64,000 bases of DNA from JBJHBP01 sp050485645 (GTDB lineage Bacteria > Pseudomonadota > Gammaproteobacteria > Steroidobacterales > Rariloculaceae). The notes under the pieces are model-generated. The model saw nothing but the letters and a program-made list of their open reading frames with translations. It did no database searches and had not been told where the DNA came from. The stretch spans positions 40,928 to 104,927 of the forward strand of contig JBJHBT010000012.1 of NCBI GenBank assembly GCA_050485645.1. Direction: 5' to 3'. Positions 35,474 through 44,637 of this stretch are shown one piece after another. The position numbers were made by a program, and so were the translations under genes. Numbering within the stretch: the stretch's first letter is position 1; every line of letters starts with the position of its first letter.

Positions 35474-36466
35474 ATGAACATGAATACGCTTCGCATTGTT
35501 GCCTCGTTGATCTGCGCCATGGCACTGGCCGCCTGCAGCCAGCCCGTGCAGGAACAGCAGAGCGGGGGTTCGAGCATGCCCGTTCCTTCGCCGCCTTCCC
35601 AGGAAAGTCCGGGCGGCGCGCAGGACGGCCAGGACGGCGGATCGGATGGCGGTGGCCAGCAGAGTCCGTCCGGGCCCGATGGCGGCCAGCAGGGTGCCTC
35701 CGGACCTGGTGGCGGTCAGCAGGGCGGTTCGCCCTCGGGACAGCAGGGCACCCAGGGTGGCGCGTCTCCTTCCGGCTCGGGCAGTCAGGGCGGCATGTCG
35801 GGCCCGCAGGGGGCGGGGCCGCAGGGTCAGGCGGGTACGGGTGACACGGCCGGTCAGCAGGGGGCTGGCGGCGGTCAGCCGAGTGTGCCTGGTATCGAAG
35901 GGTCCGGCTCGACTGCTGAGAGCGGCACGGGCAGTGCTGCCGAGGATGGCTCCGGTCGCGGCACCGGCACCGAGGATATGGCGGGTGCCGGCGGTTCGCA
36001 GGATGGCTCAGCCAGTGGCGGTGGCGGTGGCACCGGAGACGGTGCCGGTACGTCCGGCAGTGGTAGTGGTGACGACGAGTTTGAACGCTCGCTGGGTGAT
36101 TTCGACGGCATCATGCAGGGCGAACAGGAGGCCATTGCGCGCGCCGGAGGCGGCAGCGCGGCCGATGAGGCGTTCGCGGAGGCCGGTGGCATGGCCGGGC
36201 GCAGCGACGAGGCAGGCTCAGCCGGTGGCGGTGCCGGGGGTGACTCGCCATCCGCCGGTTCACCGGGCACGGACGATGATGAGGCTGGCGGCCTCAGTCA
36301 GGCCGACCGGGAGGCCCTGGACCGCGTGACAGTGGAAGGGTGCGATGATTCTGATCGCTTGGCGCGGCAGCTGTGTGAGGCCGCCACCACCGAACCGGAT
36401 CCGTTTCTGCGCGCGGCACTGTGGAATGAGTACAACGAGTACCGGAGAGCCGTGCGCGGTCGTTGA
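35474..36466 (+). CDS. Gly/Gln/Ser-rich low-complexity lipoprotein
   Basis: From ATG 35474 the 330-residue product has a lipoprotein signal with L-A-A-C (Cys near residue 21). Residues 30-270 are almost wholly Gly, Ser, Gln, Ala and Asp, with GGQQG-type repeats, and should be disordered. The last 60 residues (LSQADREALDRVTVEGCDDSDRLARQLCEAATTEPDPFLRAALWNEYNEYRR) are folded and hold two Cys residues. No family is recognised. It is the first gene of the VWA/MotA-like/FHA locus. A flexible tether in the envelope is a reasonable guess. Confidence 0.75.
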   Translation: MNMNTLRIVASLICAMALAACSQPVQEQQSGGSSMPVPSPPSQESPGGAQDGQDGGSDGGGQQSPSGPDGGQQGASGPGGGQQGGSPSGQQGTQGGASPSGSGSQGGMSGPQGAGPQGQAGTGDTAGQQGAGGGQPSVPGIEGSGSTAESGTGSAAEDGSGRGTGTEDMAGAGGSQDGSASGGGGGTGDGAGTSGSGSGDDEFERSLGDFDGIMQGEQEAIARAGGGSAADEAFAEAGGMAGRSDEAGSAGGGAGGDSPSAGSPGTDDDEAGGLSQADREALDRVTVEGCDDSDRLARQLCEAATTEPDPFLRAALWNEYNEYRRAVRGR

Positions 36467-36521
36467 TCCGCGCCGTGCACGGCTCGCCTTGATGCAAATG
36501 TCGTTCTGGAGATAATCGCTG

Positions 36522-37871
36522 ATGCGCCGCGACGCGTTTTCTTCTGTCGGAATCTGGCTTGGCCTCGTGACTGCTGTTGCGTTGCTGAGTGGTTGCAATC
36601 GGAGCGAGGTGCTCATCGCTCACTCCGTGGACCTGCAGCGCACCGCGGTGGAGGTGGCGGAAGACCAGCTGCTGGATATCGCGATCACGGTTTTCGATCC
36701 GGGTGTGCCTGAGGGTGAGATCGATCGCGAGCTGCTCGAGGAACTGATTGCTGACGGCACCTACGTTCAGATCCGCCGGGCAGAGTCCCGCTACATGGCC
36801 GTGGAACTGCGCGAAACGCTGCAGCGCGCCGGCACCTGGGGCGCGGTCTGGGTCACGCCGTCACCCACGTCGGCCGCCGACATCAACATCACGGCACAGA
36901 TCGTCGAATCCGATGGCAGCCTGGTCAATCTGCGTGTGCAGGCGGCCGATTCCACCGGCCGTGTCTGGATCAACGACCGCTACGAAATGGAAACCGCTGC
37001 CGGTGCGTTCAACCGCGCCAGGCACGGCGGGCTGGACCCTTACCAGGACGTGTTCAACGCGATTGCGAACGACCTCGCCGCGGCGCGGGCACGATTGAGC
37101 GAGGACGACACGCGTCAGGTCAGACAGGTGGCGCAGATGCGCTATGCCGCCGACCTCACCCCCGAGGCTTTCGACGGCTACGTCACCCGCACGCGCAACG
37201 GGCGTTATCAGCTGGCACGTCTGCCCGCCTCCGACGACCCGACCTTCGATCGGACTTTGCGGGTGCGTCAGCGCGAACAGCTGTTCATGGAAACCATGGG
37301 GCAGCACTACGCGACGTTTTCCCGCGATATCCGGCCGTCCTACGATGGCTGGCGCGAATTTTCGCGCGAGGAGTCGATTGCGATACGCGAGGTCACCCGC
37401 TCGGCGCGCTGGCGAACCGGTCTGGGCATCGCAACGCTGGTATCCGCGGTGGTGTACGGCACCCAGAATTCCAACAGCTTCGCCGAACGCGTGATTCGCG
37501 ACGCGATGGTCTACATGGGTACGGAAATTCTGCGCACCGGCATGATGCGACGGCAGGAAAAGCGTCTGCATACGATGAACCTGGAGGAGATCTCGGGCAG
37601 TTTCGAGGATGAACTGCGGCCCATGGTCGTGCAGATCGAAGGCACGACGCACCGGCTGCAGGGCACGGCCGACGCGCAGTACCAGGAGTGGCGCGATCTC
37701 CTGCGACGGCTGTTCACCGCCGAAACCGGGTTCGCACCAGAGGGTATGGAAATCTACATCGAACCCGAGCCGGATCCTGACGACAGGGTGCCTTCGCTGG
37801 AAGAACCGGTTGCGGGCTCATCGGCGGAGGTCTCGTCCAATGCGGGCGGGGGAGCGGGCAGCGGCGCCTGA
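36522..37871 (+). CDS. Lipoprotein of the VWA/MotA-like locus
   Basis: The 449-residue product has a lipobox L-S-G-C (Cys25). The first mature part (DIAITVFDPGVPEGEIDRELLEELIADGTYVQIRRAESRYMAVELRETLQRAGTWGAVWVTPSP) suggests an outer-membrane assembly-type lipoprotein domain. A hydrophobic patch (TGLGIATLVSAVVYG) and a helical C-terminus follow, ending in an acidic, Gly/Ser-rich tail. GGAG lies ten bases before the ATG. I do not recognise a named family. It lies 55 bases after the low-complexity lipoprotein. Confidence 0.8.
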   Translation: MRRDAFSSVGIWLGLVTAVALLSGCNRSEVLIAHSVDLQRTAVEVAEDQLLDIAITVFDPGVPEGEIDRELLEELIADGTYVQIRRAESRYMAVELRETLQRAGTWGAVWVTPSPTSAADINITAQIVESDGSLVNLRVQAADSTGRVWINDRYEMETAAGAFNRARHGGLDPYQDVFNAIANDLAAARARLSEDDTRQVRQVAQMRYAADLTPEAFDGYVTRTRNGRYQLARLPASDDPTFDRTLRVRQREQLFMETMGQHYATFSRDIRPSYDGWREFSREESIAIREVTRSARWRTGLGIATLVSAVVYGTQNSNSFAERVIRDAMVYMGTEILRTGMMRRQEKRLHTMNLEEISGSFEDELRPMVVQIEGTTHRLQGTADAQYQEWRDLLRRLFTAETGFAPEGMEIYIEPEPDPDDRVPSLEEPVAGSSAEVSSNAGGGAGSGA

Positions 37872-38039
37872 CATCGACTTCGCGCATGACGCGCGCCATC
37901 ACCGCGGGCGACAGCAGCCAACGGAGCAACGCTCGCTGCAGGCAGGTCGTGCGTGGGGCATCGGTGTGTGCCGACATCTCCTGATCGTGGAATTACTGGT
38001 TGAACACCGCCTGAAGCGGATTTGAGCATCCGGAAAGTC

Positions 38040-39572
38040 ATGGAACGCGAACGAGACGAAACCACAGCCAAGGCGGCGCGGGACGGAACCATCGTTCCGG
38101 TCAGGAGACCGTTCCGCCAGCAGCCCGGGAAGTCGCCCGCCCGCGCGCGTCGCACGGGCACGCACGGACTGCGCAGCCTGGTCGCCTTGACGGTTGCCCT
38201 GGGGCTGCTGGGTGGAGTTTATGCCGTCTTCGTGTGGCTGCCGGCCTATGTCGCAGGTCCGGTTGATGTGGAGCCTGCCGGCACCGGGCCTGTCGCCGAG
38301 ATCGAGCCCGAACCGGTACGCCCGGAACTGACGGAAGACGAACTGGATGCGTTGCGGGATCAGACCGAAAGACGACTGAGCCAGCTGCTGCGCCAGCAGT
38401 CCAGAGTCGCGCAGCGATCACCGCAGCAGTGGGCTGCGGATGACTGGGAACGCTACGCGTCTCTGGCACGGGCGGGCGATGATGCCTATCTGGCCAACGA
38501 ATACTGGAACGCGGTTCCGCTGTATGGCGATGCGCTGGCGCTCGGCGAAACGCTGTTGCAGCGGGCGGATGAAATTGTCGAGGCGTCACTGGCCGCTGGC
38601 GAACGCGCGCTTGCGGATCATGACCACGAAGAAGCGATCCGACAGTTCGGCATTGTGCTCGTGATCGATGCCGATGACAGCGTCGCGCAGCGCGGAATCG
38701 AACAGGCGGAAAAGCTGCCCGAGCTCGTGGTGCTGCTGGAGGCAGGCCATCAGCTGCGCGAGCAGGATCGGCTCGCTGACGCGGTCGACAGCTATCGTGC
38801 CGCGCTGGCGCTGGACGGTGGCTGGACGCCGGCGCGTCAGGCGCTGTCAGACACCGAAGCCGGCATCGCACAGCGGGCGTTCGATGCGGTGCTGTCGCGC
38901 GGCTATGCCGCCATCGCCGACGAGAACTTTACTGCCGCCGAACGGCACTTCCGCGAGGCGCTGGCGATGCGGCCGAATTCAGAAGCCGCACGCGATGGTC
39001 TGACGCAGGCGGAACAGGGACGGCTGCTGGGCCAGATCGCGCTCGCCGAGGTGCGGGCGCTGGCTTTCGAGGCACGCGAACTGTGGGGCGAGGCGATCAA
39101 CCAGTATCGTGCCGCGCTGGCAACGGACCCGACGCTGGAGTTCGCGCGTAGCGGACTTGCGCGCGCGCTGCCGCGCGATGATCTGGATACGAAGATCACG
39201 TTCCTGATCGACAACCCGAGCCAGCTGTTCAGCGACGCGGTGCTGCAGGATGCACGCCGCCTGCTGGCGCAGGCGCGCGAGCTCGATTCGCCCGCCGGGC
39301 GGCTCGAGGAACAGGTTGGTGAACTGTCACGGCTCGTGGAGATTGCCACCACGCCGATCCAGGTGCAGCTGGTATCCGATCAGCGCACCGAGGTGACGCT
39401 GTACCGTGTCGGCAGTCTGGGCACGTTTGATGCGACCACGGTTGAACTGCGTCCGGGTACCTATACCGCGGTTGGCAGCCGCACGGGATATCGCGATGTG
39501 CGGCACACGTTTACCGTTCTTCCCGGCCGGACGCCCGAGCCGGTGACAGTGACATGCATGGAGCCGATCTGA
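38040..39572 (+). CDS. TPR-repeat inner-membrane protein
   Basis: From ATG 38040 (GGAAAG upstream; TTG 38022 is an alternative) the 510-residue protein has a basic cytoplasmic start, one membrane helix (about residues 45-65, LVALTVALGLLGGVYAVFV) and a large outer part of TPR-like repeats (e.g. ADAVDSYRAALALDGGWTPARQAL and AAERHFREALAMRPNSEAARDGL). The last 80 residues form a PEGA-like beta domain (VELRPGTYTAVGSRTGYRDV). It is likely a scaffold for the complex. The C-terminal domain recalls the PEGA repeats of the next gene. Confidence 0.85.
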   Translation: MERERDETTAKAARDGTIVPVRRPFRQQPGKSPARARRTGTHGLRSLVALTVALGLLGGVYAVFVWLPAYVAGPVDVEPAGTGPVAEIEPEPVRPELTEDELDALRDQTERRLSQLLRQQSRVAQRSPQQWAADDWERYASLARAGDDAYLANEYWNAVPLYGDALALGETLLQRADEIVEASLAAGERALADHDHEEAIRQFGIVLVIDADDSVAQRGIEQAEKLPELVVLLEAGHQLREQDRLADAVDSYRAALALDGGWTPARQALSDTEAGIAQRAFDAVLSRGYAAIADENFTAAERHFREALAMRPNSEAARDGLTQAEQGRLLGQIALAEVRALAFEARELWGEAINQYRAALATDPTLEFARSGLARALPRDDLDTKITFLIDNPSQLFSDAVLQDARRLLAQARELDSPAGRLEEQVGELSRLVEIATTPIQVQLVSDQRTEVTLYRVGSLGTFDATTVELRPGTYTAVGSRTGYRDVRHTFTVLPGRTPEPVTVTCMEPI

Positions 39573-39590
39573 CGGCGCCTGGGTGGATGA

Positions 39591-42017
39591 ATGACTCACG
39601 ATGATCACGACTGGATTGTAGCGATACGTCATGACGGCGGTACCCGGCATTACGCGGCCGAAGCGTTGCCGGTGACGCTGGGTGGCACCTTCGGCAGCGA
39701 CCTCACGCTGGCGGGCGTGCCGGGCGCACTGCGCATCGGCGCGCTCGATGGCGTCTTCTTCGTGCAGCCGGCGTCGCGTACCGACGTGGTTCAGGTCAAC
39801 GGCGAGCGCGTCAGCGGTACGCGCCGACTGGACGGCGGTGATGTCATTGCGATGGACGCGGTGCAGGTGCGCTGCGATCTGGATCGCGGCCGGCTGCTGC
39901 TCGATGTCAGCGTGCGCGACATCGCCAGCGACACGGCGTTGCCAGCGTCGGGCATGGCGGCAGCGGACGGCGCCTCACATCAGGCAATCACACCGGTTGC
40001 GTTTCGCGCCGGCGCCGGCCGCGCCCGCCGACGCCGCGGATTGCGCCCGGCGGCGCTGGCGGTTGCGGTGATGTTCGCCGCCCTGGCCGTGCTGGCATGG
40101 TTCGCGTTCACGGCGCGATCGGTTGAGCTGCGCTTCGAACCCCAGGCGGAGTCCGCGGCGGTGGTTGATACGCTGTTCAGGCTCCAGGTCGGCGACCGCT
40201 ATCTTCTGCGCACCGGCAGCCACCGGGTGGTGGCCGAGCGCGACGGCTACCATCCGATCGACCAGGCCATTCAGGTTGGCAGAAGTGCCGACCAGACGAT
40301 CAGTCTGACGTTCACGAAACTGCCCGGACTGTTTACCGTAACCACTGAACCGGCGGTCTCGGCCCAGGTGTGGCTGGACGACGAACTGCTCGGCGAAACA
40401 CCGCTACGGGACGTCGAGGTGCCGCCCGGCGACTATCGACTCGCGGTGCGCGCGGATCGTTTCCTGCCGGTTGAAGATGACCTGACCATCGACGGCGGCG
40501 GCGCCGCCCAGGCCATGGACGTTGTGCTGGTGCCGGACTGGGCGCCCGTTGCGCTGGCCACCGAGCCGGCCGGCGCCGAGGTGCTCGTGGATGGCGAAGT
40601 GGCCGGAACCACGCCGGTGGAACTGGAACTGGTCGCGGGCAGCCACGATCTGGAAGTCAGGCTGCCGGGCTACAACGCCTGGCGCGGCGCGGTCGATGTT
40701 GAACCCGATGTCCCGCAGTCGCTGCCCGATATCCGGCTCATACAGGCCGACGGCCGCGTTGAGCTGGTGAGCACGCCGCCTGGCGCCGCCGTCAGTGTGA
40801 ACGGCGAGTTCCGCGGCCGAACGCCGCTGCAGCTGACCCTGTCACCGGGCCGACAGCATCAGATCACACTGGCCCGGCCGGGGCACGAGACCGTGACGCA
40901 GACGCTGTCTGTGGCGGCGGACAGCGGCCGGCGGGTGCAGGTTGAACTGCCGGCGCAGCTTGGCGAGGTGGAGGTGGTCAGCAACCCCGCACAGGCGGAA
41001 GTCTGGGTCGGCAGCGCGCGCCTTGGCACCACACCGGGACGCTTCGAGCTGATGGCCATTCAGCAGAACATCGAGGTCCGGCAGCCGGGCTACGCCTCCA
41101 AGACCATGCCGGTCACGCCGCGGCCGGGATATCCGCAGCGCATCGAGGTGGAGCTGGATTCACTGGATCCGACCAGTGGTGGCGGCTACGCACGTACGAT
41201 ACGCACCGGTCAGGGGCAGGACCTTCGCCTGGTGCCGGCCGGCGAGTTCACGATGGGCTCGTCGCGCAGTGAACAGGGACGACGCGCCAATGAGACGCTG
41301 CGCCCGGTACGGATCAGCCGCGCGTTCTATCTGGGTGCCACGGAAGTCACCAATGCGCAGTTCCGTGAGTTTCTCGAGGATCACGACTCGGGCATGTTTC
41401 AGGATCACAGTCTCAACGACGACGATCAGCCGGTCGTGCGCGTGAACTGGGATCAGGTTGTCCAGTACCTGAACTGGCTCAGTATTCGCGATCAGCTGCA
41501 GCCGGTGTATGAAAATCGCGATGGCGTGTGGGTTGCACGCAGACCGTTGCGCAACGGCTATCGACTGCCCACCGAAGCCGAGTGGGAATGGGCGGCGCGC
41601 GCGGCCGGCCGCGACGAAACGCTGAAGTTCCCGTGGGGTAACGAACTGCCGCCGCCGGATCGCGCCGGCAACTTCGCCGATGTGTCCGCCGCCCGCGTGC
41701 TGCCCACCACGCTGGTGACCTACAGCGATGGCTTTGCGGTGTCGGCGCCGGTTGGCAGTTTCGATCCCAACCCGCTCGGCATCATGGATCTGGGTGGCAA
41801 CGTGGCCGAGTGGGTCCAGGACTACTACACGGTGGAGGCTGTCACGCCGACGGAAACGGTGGTGGATCCCCTCGGCCCGGAAAATGGCCGCTTCCGCGTC
41901 GTGCGCGGTCCGAGCTGGCGCAGCGCGTCTCTCACCGATCTGCGACTGGCGCATCGGGACTACGCCCTGGAAGGCCGCGAGGACATTGGTTTCCGGATTG
42001 CACGAAATCTGGAATGA
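39591..42017 (+). CDS. FHA-like, TM, PEGA repeats and FGE-fold protein
   Basis: The 808-residue protein has a degenerate FHA-like N-terminus (to about 110), one membrane helix (about 150-172), four to five PEGA repeats (about 180-515, e.g. PPGAAVSVNGEFRGRTPLQL) and a C-terminal formylglycine-generating-enzyme/SUMF1 fold (about 540-808: VPAGEFTMGS, YRLPTEAEWEWAARAA, GIMDLGGNVAEW, RVVRGPSWRS, DIGFRIAR). The FGE domain contains no Cys at all, so it cannot make formylglycine. It is probably a binding scaffold outside the inner membrane linked to a cytoplasmic FHA-like module. Confidence 0.88.
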   Translation: MTHDDHDWIVAIRHDGGTRHYAAEALPVTLGGTFGSDLTLAGVPGALRIGALDGVFFVQPASRTDVVQVNGERVSGTRRLDGGDVIAMDAVQVRCDLDRGRLLLDVSVRDIASDTALPASGMAAADGASHQAITPVAFRAGAGRARRRRGLRPAALAVAVMFAALAVLAWFAFTARSVELRFEPQAESAAVVDTLFRLQVGDRYLLRTGSHRVVAERDGYHPIDQAIQVGRSADQTISLTFTKLPGLFTVTTEPAVSAQVWLDDELLGETPLRDVEVPPGDYRLAVRADRFLPVEDDLTIDGGGAAQAMDVVLVPDWAPVALATEPAGAEVLVDGEVAGTTPVELELVAGSHDLEVRLPGYNAWRGAVDVEPDVPQSLPDIRLIQADGRVELVSTPPGAAVSVNGEFRGRTPLQLTLSPGRQHQITLARPGHETVTQTLSVAADSGRRVQVELPAQLGEVEVVSNPAQAEVWVGSARLGTTPGRFELMAIQQNIEVRQPGYASKTMPVTPRPGYPQRIEVELDSLDPTSGGGYARTIRTGQGQDLRLVPAGEFTMGSSRSEQGRRANETLRPVRISRAFYLGATEVTNAQFREFLEDHDSGMFQDHSLNDDDQPVVRVNWDQVVQYLNWLSIRDQLQPVYENRDGVWVARRPLRNGYRLPTEAEWEWAARAAGRDETLKFPWGNELPPPDRAGNFADVSAARVLPTTLVTYSDGFAVSAPVGSFDPNPLGIMDLGGNVAEWVQDYYTVEAVTPTETVVDPLGPENGRFRVVRGPSWRSASLTDLRLAHRDYALEGREDIGFRIARNLE

Positions 42018-42054
42018 TGCGGCGTTCGTGCGGTCCAATAACAGGCCGGCTGCC

Positions 42055-42393
42055 ATGGCACGGTCATTGCGCGATGCGGGGAAAATGACAATAAATTCGA
42101 TCAGTCATCGTTCGACGAAGCGGATCCTTGCAGCACTGCTTGTCGGCGCCTTGGTGCCGGTGCTGGCTCAGGAACCCTCGGCACCGCCGGCCGACACGAC
42201 GCCCCGGCCCGCTGCCGCGGAAGTCGAACCGCAGGCGCCGCCTGCGGGCGACGGACAGTCGTCAGCGCCGGACGATGTCGACATCGATGACTGGGAAATG
42301 CCGACCCTGCCGCCGGGCATGGACGACGACATTTTCATTCCGTCCGAAGAGATCGCCGCTGACGAAGAGATCATCTTTCCGGTGGATATCTGA
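42055..42393 (+). CDS. Small acidic exported protein of the VWA/MotA-like locus
   Basis: The 112-residue product (ATG 42055; ATG 42085 is an alternative) has a signal peptide ending near VLAQ. The mature part is Pro- and Asp/Glu-rich (APPAD, DDVDIDDWEMPTLPPGMDDDIF) and probably disordered. No family is recognised. It sits between the FGE-fold gene and the MotA-like channel gene, 37 bases upstream of the latter. A small periplasmic linker or plug is possible but not shown. Confidence 0.65.
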   Translation: MARSLRDAGKMTINSISHRSTKRILAALLVGALVPVLAQEPSAPPADTTPRPAAAEVEPQAPPAGDGQSSAPDDVDIDDWEMPTLPPGMDDDIFIPSEEIAADEEIIFPVDI

Positions 42394-42430
42394 TCCGCAG
42401 GGTTTTTCGCAATCGAGTATCGAGCATTCA

Positions 42431-43234
42431 ATGAACCGAAGTTTCCGCAACGAGTTTCTGTACCAGGTCTTCTCGCTGATCGCGATCGTGATCGTCGTGC
42501 ATGCGTTCTACGTGACCGTGGTCCGACCCAATGCCGCGGCGATTCTGGCCGAACAGCAGCTCAGGATTCAGCAGGAGGTGGGTTACACGCCCGACCGGCC
42601 CGTCTGGGTGCTGATCCGCGACTTCGAGCAGGAGGTCTGTCTGATTCTGATGCTGTGGGCCTTCGCCATCATGGGCTACAAGGCGGTGGTCGCCTTGCGT
42701 GAACGTGCACTGCTGGAACGCGATCTGCTGCCGGTGCGCGAGGGCGTGCGCATTCTGCCCGAAGACACCCGCGATTACGCGCGTACGCTGCAGTCGTTGC
42801 CGGCACGACTGAAGAACATGCTGCTGCCGCGGGTCATGCTGGCCTCGCTGGAGCGGTTCGGTTCCACGCGCAATGTGCAGGACGTGTCGTCGGTGGCCAA
42901 CTCGCTGTGTGACGCGGAGGCGGAACGCCTGGAGTCGGAGCTGTCGATGATCCGCTACATCGCCTGGGCGATTCCCTCCGTCGGCTTCATCGGCACGGTT
43001 CGCGGTATCGGACAGGCGCTGGGGCAGGCGCAGCAGGCCGTCGAGGGAGACATATCCGGTGTTACGGAAAACCTGGGCATCGCGTTCAATTCAACCTTCA
43101 TCGCGCTGGTGATCTCCATTGTCGTGATGTTTTTGGTGCATCAGTTGCAGCTGCTTCAGGAACGGCAGGTGTTCGACACCCAGACCTACATCGATCACAA
43201 CGTGATCCGCCACATGCACAGCCGCGGCGGCTGA
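42431..43234 (+). CDS. MotA/TolQ/ExbB-like proton-channel protein
   Basis: The 267-residue protein has three hydrophobic regions: residues 10-30, 60-85, and a late pair (about 180-245) that matches the MotA/TolQ/ExbB signature (AIPSVGFIGTVRGIGQALGQA, GVTENLGIAFNSTFIALVISIVVMF). This family forms the pentameric ring of ion-driven motors. Its partner would be a single-helix protein with an Asp, and the downstream VWA gene at 45718 provides one. The gene lies mid-operon, twelve bases before the ATPase-FHA gene. Confidence 0.88.
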   Translation: MNRSFRNEFLYQVFSLIAIVIVVHAFYVTVVRPNAAAILAEQQLRIQQEVGYTPDRPVWVLIRDFEQEVCLILMLWAFAIMGYKAVVALRERALLERDLLPVREGVRILPEDTRDYARTLQSLPARLKNMLLPRVMLASLERFGSTRNVQDVSSVANSLCDAEAERLESELSMIRYIAWAIPSVGFIGTVRGIGQALGQAQQAVEGDISGVTENLGIAFNSTFIALVISIVVMFLVHQLQLLQERQVFDTQTYIDHNVIRHMHSRGG

Positions 43235-43245
43235 GGTGACATGAC

Positions 43246-44637
43246 GTGAGCACGCTGGCCATCGAAATCAATGACGCGGGGTTGGTGATCGCCGACGCCG
43301 ACAGCGTGCTGGCGGTGGAACCCGGTTACGCACTCGCCGGCAAACGCGGCATCGTAACCGGCGAGGAAGCGCGCCGTCAGGCACGCCGTCAGCCGCGCCA
43401 CGTCAGTAACCGTTACTGGGCCAATCTGAGCGCGGACAGCGGCAGTGCCGGACTGCCGGGCGTGGACAGTGCCGCCGAGCTCGCCTACAGGCAGCTGGCG
43501 TCGATCTGGGACCAGTTCCGCGCGCGCGCCACCCAGGTGGCGCTGGTCGTACCGGGTCACTACGACACCGATCAGCTGGGCCTGCTGCTGGGCATGGCCC
43601 AGGAGTGCGAAATGCCGGTGCGGGTGATGGTCAACGCGGCCGCGGCGGCCAGCGACCGGCCCTATCCGGGATGTCAGTTGCTGTACGCCGATGCGAGTCT
43701 GCATCGGATGTCGGTGACGGCGCTGGATCAGGCCGACGGCGTGATCGTGCGCGACGAGCAGGGCGTGGAAGGACTGGGCCTTGCGCAGCTGATGGATCGC
43801 TGGGCGAAACGGGTTGCCGAACTGTTCGTGGCCGCGACCCGCTTCGATCCTTTTCATCATGCCGACTCGGAACAGGCGCTCTACGATCAGTTGCCCGAAT
43901 GGCTGGCCGCGGTCGAACGTAACGGCAGCGCCGAGCTGACGCTCGAGCACGCCGGTGAGTCGATCAGCATCACGGTGGAACGTGAGCAGCTGCTCGGGGC
44001 CGCCGCCGGGTTCTACCGCGCCCTGCTGCAGCTGCTGACGCAATACCATGACGGCAGCTCCCTCCTCGTCGTGCAGCTGTCCGATCGGCTGGCGGCGTTG
44101 TCCGGCGTGACCACACAGCTTGCGCTGCTCGATCAGGCGCATGTGATTGCGCTGGATCGCGGCCAGGCCGCCCGCGGCGCCATGACGGGACTGGCCGGCA
44201 TGCTCGATCAGGCCAATGGTGAAGTGCGGCTGGTGCGGCAGATGGGCTGGCGGATGCCGGCAGCCGACCTTTCGCAGGCACACAGGGTGTCGGCGGATGC
44301 AGCGGTCACCCGCAGGCGACAGCCCACCCACATCGTGCACGATGGCGTGGCGTATGCTGTCACGGCCGCCGGCCTTACCCTGGGCGCGCAGGTCGCGGAC
44401 GGCCCTCGGCGCGCACTGGTGATCGGCGATGAGGCGGCCGGTGTTTCCCGACAGCACTGCGAGCTGTTCGTACGCGACGGCGACATGCGTCTGGTCGATC
44501 TGAGTCAGCAGGGTACGTTCGTCAATGAGCGTCGGGTCATCAGGGAAACGTCACTGACCCCGGGCGACCGGCTCCGCATCGGATCACCGGGCGTGGAGAT
44601 TCACGTGATCCGGCTGGAGCACGACGATGGCGCGTAG
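43246..44637 (+). CDS. Actin/Hsp70-like ATPase fused to a C-terminal FHA domain
   Basis: The start is GTG 43246, seven bases after GAGGTG; the product is 463 residues. Residues 1-330 follow the actin/Hsp70 plan: LAIEINDAGL (phosphate loop), QVALVVPGHYDTDQLGLLLGMAQECEMPV with NAAAAAS, and LLYADASLHRMSV (second loop), though these motifs are weak. Residues 370-455 are an FHA domain with the phosphothreonine-binding S-R-Q-H and Q-G-T-F-V-N. It probably senses a phosphorylated partner. No kinase gene lies in the locus. It overlaps the first VWA gene by 11 bases. Confidence 0.82.
   Translation: MSTLAIEINDAGLVIADADSVLAVEPGYALAGKRGIVTGEEARRQARRQPRHVSNRYWANLSADSGSAGLPGVDSAAELAYRQLASIWDQFRARATQVALVVPGHYDTDQLGLLLGMAQECEMPVRVMVNAAAAASDRPYPGCQLLYADASLHRMSVTALDQADGVIVRDEQGVEGLGLAQLMDRWAKRVAELFVAATRFDPFHHADSEQALYDQLPEWLAAVERNGSAELTLEHAGESISITVEREQLLGAAAGFYRALLQLLTQYHDGSSLLVVQLSDRLAALSGVTTQLALLDQAHVIALDRGQAARGAMTGLAGMLDQANGEVRLVRQMGWRMPAADLSQAHRVSADAAVTRRRQPTHIVHDGVAYAVTAAGLTLGAQVADGPRRALVIGDEAAGVSRQHCELFVRDGDMRLVDLSQQGTFVNERRVIRETSLTPGDRLRIGSPGVEIHVIRLEHDDGA

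Noticed and set aside
39591..42017. Functional sulfatase-maturing (formylglycine) enzyme
   Set aside because: The domain has the fold blocks but no cysteine at all, and no sulfatase gene is nearby.
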